A stretch of DNA of 53,942 nt from NCBI RefSeq assembly GCF_030403745.1, contig NZ_JAQMWP010000036.1, positions 1 to 53,942 of the forward strand, written 5' to 3'. The stretch comes from Streptomyces sp. S.PB5 (lineage in GTDB: Bacteria; Actinomycetota; Actinomycetes; Streptomycetales; Streptomycetaceae). The position numbers and the translations under genes are program-made. Every line of letters starts with the position of its first letter. Position 1 is the first letter of the stretch. Below the pieces are notes generated by a model, which had not been told where the DNA came from, ran no database searches, and saw only the letters and a program-made list of their open reading frames with translations. Shown here piece after piece: positions 51,929-53,942 of this stretch.

Positions 51929-53830
51929 ATGCTTGTCCAGACCGGCCCGTCCACCGAGGCCGAGGCACCGCCCGCGAAAGAGGTCTGCCGACTGGAGCGG
52001 GTGGTCATCCGGTTCGCGGGCGACTCCGGCGACGGCATGCAACTGACGGGCGACCGCTTCACGTCACAGACCGCCTCCTTCGGCAACGATCTGTCCACGC
52101 TGCCGAACTTCCCCGCGGAGATCCGGGCGCCCGCAGGAACCCTGCCGGGCGTCTCATCGTTCCAACTGCACTTCGCCGATCACGACATCCTCACCCCCGG
52201 CGACGCACCGGACGTCCTGGTCGCCATGAACCCGGCCGCCTTGAAGGCGAACATCGCCGACCTGCCGCGCGGCGCCGAACTCATCGTCAACACCGACGCG
52301 TTCACCGAGCGCGCACTGGCCAGGGCCGGCTACCCGGCCAACCCGCTCGAGGACGGCTCCCTCGACGGCTACAACATCCACGCGGTAGCGCTGGGAACCC
52401 TGACGGTGGAGGCACTGAAGGCCCACGGACTGTCCCGCAAGGACGCCGACCGCTCGAAAAACATGTTCGCGCTGGGCCTGCTGTCGTGGATGTACCACCG
52501 GCCAACCGAAGGCACGGAAGCCTTCCTGCGGCGCAAGTTCGCCAAGAAACCGGCCATCGCCGAAGCCAACATCGCCGCCTTCCGGGCCGGCTGGAACTTC
52601 GGCGAGACGACCGAGGACTTCGCGGTCTCCTACCAGGTCACTCCGGCCACGAAGGCCTTCGCACCGGGTACCTACCGCTCCCTCTCCGGCAACCTGGCCC
52701 TCGCCTACGGCCTGATCGCCGCCTCCCACCAGGCGGACCTGCCGCTGTTCCTGGGCTCGTACCCGATCACGCCGGCCTCGGACATCCTGCACGAGCTGAG
52801 CCGGCACAAGAACTTCGGTGTGCGCACCTTCCAGGCCGAGGACGAGATCGCCGGCATCGGCGCGGCGCTGGGCGCGGCCTTCGGCGGCTCACTGGGCGTG
52901 ACGACGACCTCGGGCCCCGGCATCGCACTGAAGTCGGAGACCATCGGCCTGGCAGTCTCCCTGGAACTGCCCCTGCTGATCATCGACATCCAGCGGGGCG
53001 GCCCGTCGACGGGTCTGCCGACCAAGACCGAGCAGGCGGACCTGCTGCAGGCGATGTACGGCCGCAACGGCGAGGCTCCGGTCCCGGTCGTCGCCCCCTG
53101 CACACCGGCGGACTGCTTCGCCACAGCACTGGAGGCAGCCCGGATCGCACTGACCTACCGCACCCCCGTCCTGCTGCTGTCGGACGGCTACCTGGCCAAC
53201 GGCTCCGAACCCTGGTGCATCCCGGAAACCGGCGAACTCCCCGATCTGCACGTCCAGTTCGCTTCCCAGCCGAACCACACCCTGGAGGACGGCTCCGAGG
53301 TCTTCTGGCCGTACAAGCGGGATCCGCAGACTCTTGCCCGTCCGTGGGCGGTCCCGGGCACGCCGGGTCTGGAGCACCGCATCGGCGGCATCGAGAAGCA
53401 GGACGGCACGGGCAACATCTCCTACGACCCGGCCAACCACGACCTCATGGTCCGCACCCGCCAGGCGAAGATCGACGGCATCGCCGTACCGGACGTCGAA
53501 GTGGACGACCCGCACGGGGCCCGCACTCTGGCGCTGGGCTGGGGATCGACCTACGGACCCATCACCGCAGCCGTCCGCCGACTTCGCACGGCCGGCCAAC
53601 CCATCGCCCAGGCACACCTCCGCCACCTCAACCCCTTCCCGCGCAACCTCGGCGAGCTCCTGTCCCGCTACGACCGCGTCGTCGTCCCCGAAATGAACCT
53701 CGGACAGCTGACCACGTTGATCCGCGCGCGATACCTGGTCGACGCCCGCTCCCACACCCAGGTCAACGGCATGCCGTTCAGGACGGAACAGCTCGCCGAC
53801 GTACTGGAGGAAGTCATCCATGCCGACTGA
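51929..53830 (+). CDS. korA: 2-oxoacid:ferredoxin oxidoreductase, fused gamma-alpha subunit
   Basis: A 633-residue subunit. The N-terminal gamma-like domain (VVIRFAGDSGDGMQLTGDRF) is followed by the alpha pyrimidine-binding domain (GSYPITPASDILHELSRHKN, FQAEDEIAGIGAALGAAFGG, TTTSGPGIALKSETIGLAVS). Together with the beta subunit it oxidatively decarboxylates 2-oxoglutarate or a related 2-oxoacid to the acyl-CoA and reduces ferredoxin. ATG 51929 has AGGAG at good spacing. The two genes overlap. It may be the ordinary Kor enzyme at the cluster edge, or a dedicated copy giving reduced ferredoxin for the P450s or the Paa complex; a similar pair occurs in the coelimycin (cpk) cluster. No ARE precedes it. 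Confidence 0.9.
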   Translation: MLVQTGPSTEAEAPPAKEVCRLERVVIRFAGDSGDGMQLTGDRFTSQTASFGNDLSTLPNFPAEIRAPAGTLPGVSSFQLHFADHDILTPGDAPDVLVAMNPAALKANIADLPRGAELIVNTDAFTERALARAGYPANPLEDGSLDGYNIHAVALGTLTVEALKAHGLSRKDADRSKNMFALGLLSWMYHRPTEGTEAFLRRKFAKKPAIAEANIAAFRAGWNFGETTEDFAVSYQVTPATKAFAPGTYRSLSGNLALAYGLIAASHQADLPLFLGSYPITPASDILHELSRHKNFGVRTFQAEDEIAGIGAALGAAFGGSLGVTTTSGPGIALKSETIGLAVSLELPLLIIDIQRGGPSTGLPTKTEQADLLQAMYGRNGEAPVPVVAPCTPADCFATALEAARIALTYRTPVLLLSDGYLANGSEPWCIPETGELPDLHVQFASQPNHTLEDGSEVFWPYKRDPQTLARPWAVPGTPGLEHRIGGIEKQDGTGNISYDPANHDLMVRTRQAKIDGIAVPDVEVDDPHGARTLALGWGSTYGPITAAVRRLRTAGQPIAQAHLRHLNPFPRNLGELLSRYDRVVVPEMNLGQLTTLIRARYLVDARSHTQVNGMPFRTEQLADVLEEVIHAD

Positions 53831-53942
53831 ACTCAAGCTCACCGTCCGCGACTTCAAGTCGGATCAGGAGGTGCGCTGGTGCCCGGGGTGCGGTGACTAC
53901 GCGATCCTGGCGGCGGTGCAGGGCTTCATGCCCGAACTGGGC
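53820..53942 (+). CDS. korB: 2-oxoacid:ferredoxin oxidoreductase beta subunit, cut by window end
   Basis: Only the first 41 codons are visible. They contain VRWCPGCGDYAILAA, the iron-sulfur Cys pair at the start of beta subunits that bind thiamine diphosphate. ATG 53820 overlaps the alpha-subunit stop by 11 bases, so the two are translationally coupled. Confidence 0.85.
   Translation, partial: MPTELKLTVRDFKSDQEVRWCPGCGDYAILAAVQGFMPELG

Noticed and set aside
51530..52042. Small genes between exporter and oxidoreductase operon
   Set aside because: Open frames on both strands have shadow-like composition and no ribosome-binding sites.
1..53942. CRISPR arrays, tRNA or rRNA genes
   Set aside because: No regularly spaced repeats and no recognisable tRNA or rRNA sequence were found while reading the window.

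Overview
The window reads as actinobacterial DNA, almost certainly Streptomyces. GC content is very high with GC-biased third codon positions, starts are often GTG, two genes carry rare TTA (bldA-type) codons, and there is an AfsA-type gamma-butyrolactone synthase beside its TetR-family receptor. The sequence falls into two parts plus a right edge.

Left part (1-17.3 kb): accessory chromosome. It holds four regulator/oxidoreductase modules, three divergent and one with regulator and target about 1.25 kb apart: HxlR-SDR at 1.2-2.5 kb, TetR-SDR at 8.6-10.1 kb, MarR-quinone oxidoreductase at 10.5-13.2 kb and SDR-MerR at 14.0-15.2 kb. Each has a visible palindrome at the promoters. Among them lie an MBL-fold hydrolase, a secreted GH26 mannanase and an AraC regulator. 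There is also much debris: an internally deleted IS1182-like element with both ends, fragments of IS5- and IS3-family transposases, and broken PLP decarboxylase, FMN reductase, cupin, AraC and MBL genes. The debris is densest from 10 to 17.3 kb, just before the cluster.

Central part (17.4-51.5 kb): a candidate biosynthetic cluster with no PKS module or NRPS assembly line. Its signalling end has a butyrolactone receptor, AfsA, an acyl-CoA dehydrogenase-like flavoenzyme, a HAD phosphatase and a second TetR regulator. A StrR-family activator (26.8-27.9 kb) follows. The rightward operon (28.1-38.5 kb) encodes a DhnA-type aldolase and a DHQ synthase II (GriI/GriH-like, expected to make 3-amino-4-hydroxybenzoate, 3,4-AHBA), an aspartate kinase for precursor supply, then P450, GMC oxidoreductase, aldehyde dehydrogenase, zinc-type dehydrogenase and a flavin monooxygenase. 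A three-domain carboxylic acid reductase lies at 22.7-26.3 kb. The leftward operon (49.4 to 41.6 kb, probably on to 38.9 kb) encodes two KAS III-like enzymes, PaaA, a PaaB-PaaC fusion, PaaD, an SDR, an enoyl-CoA hydratase and an aryl/acyl-CoA ligase, then a transporter and a second P450. This suggests CoA activation of an aromatic acid, ring epoxidation by a phenylacetyl-CoA-epoxidase-like di-iron complex, and acyl transfer or condensation. An EmrB-type exporter closes the cluster.

Regulation is unusually legible. Six ARE-like sites (five with an ATACCT-N6-AGGTAT-type core, one degenerate) sit at the promoters of the receptor/afsA pair, the flavoenzyme-phosphatase pair, the second TetR gene, the StrR-like activator, the KAS III/Paa operon and the exporter. 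Two long perfect palindromes sharing a GTGTGCAA-nn-GGGGA half lie in the StrR-like and KAS III/exporter promoter regions and are candidate sites for the StrR-like protein. From 51.9 kb the window continues into a 2-oxoacid:ferredoxin oxidoreductase operon, the second gene cut by the window end. The final product cannot be named from sequence alone.
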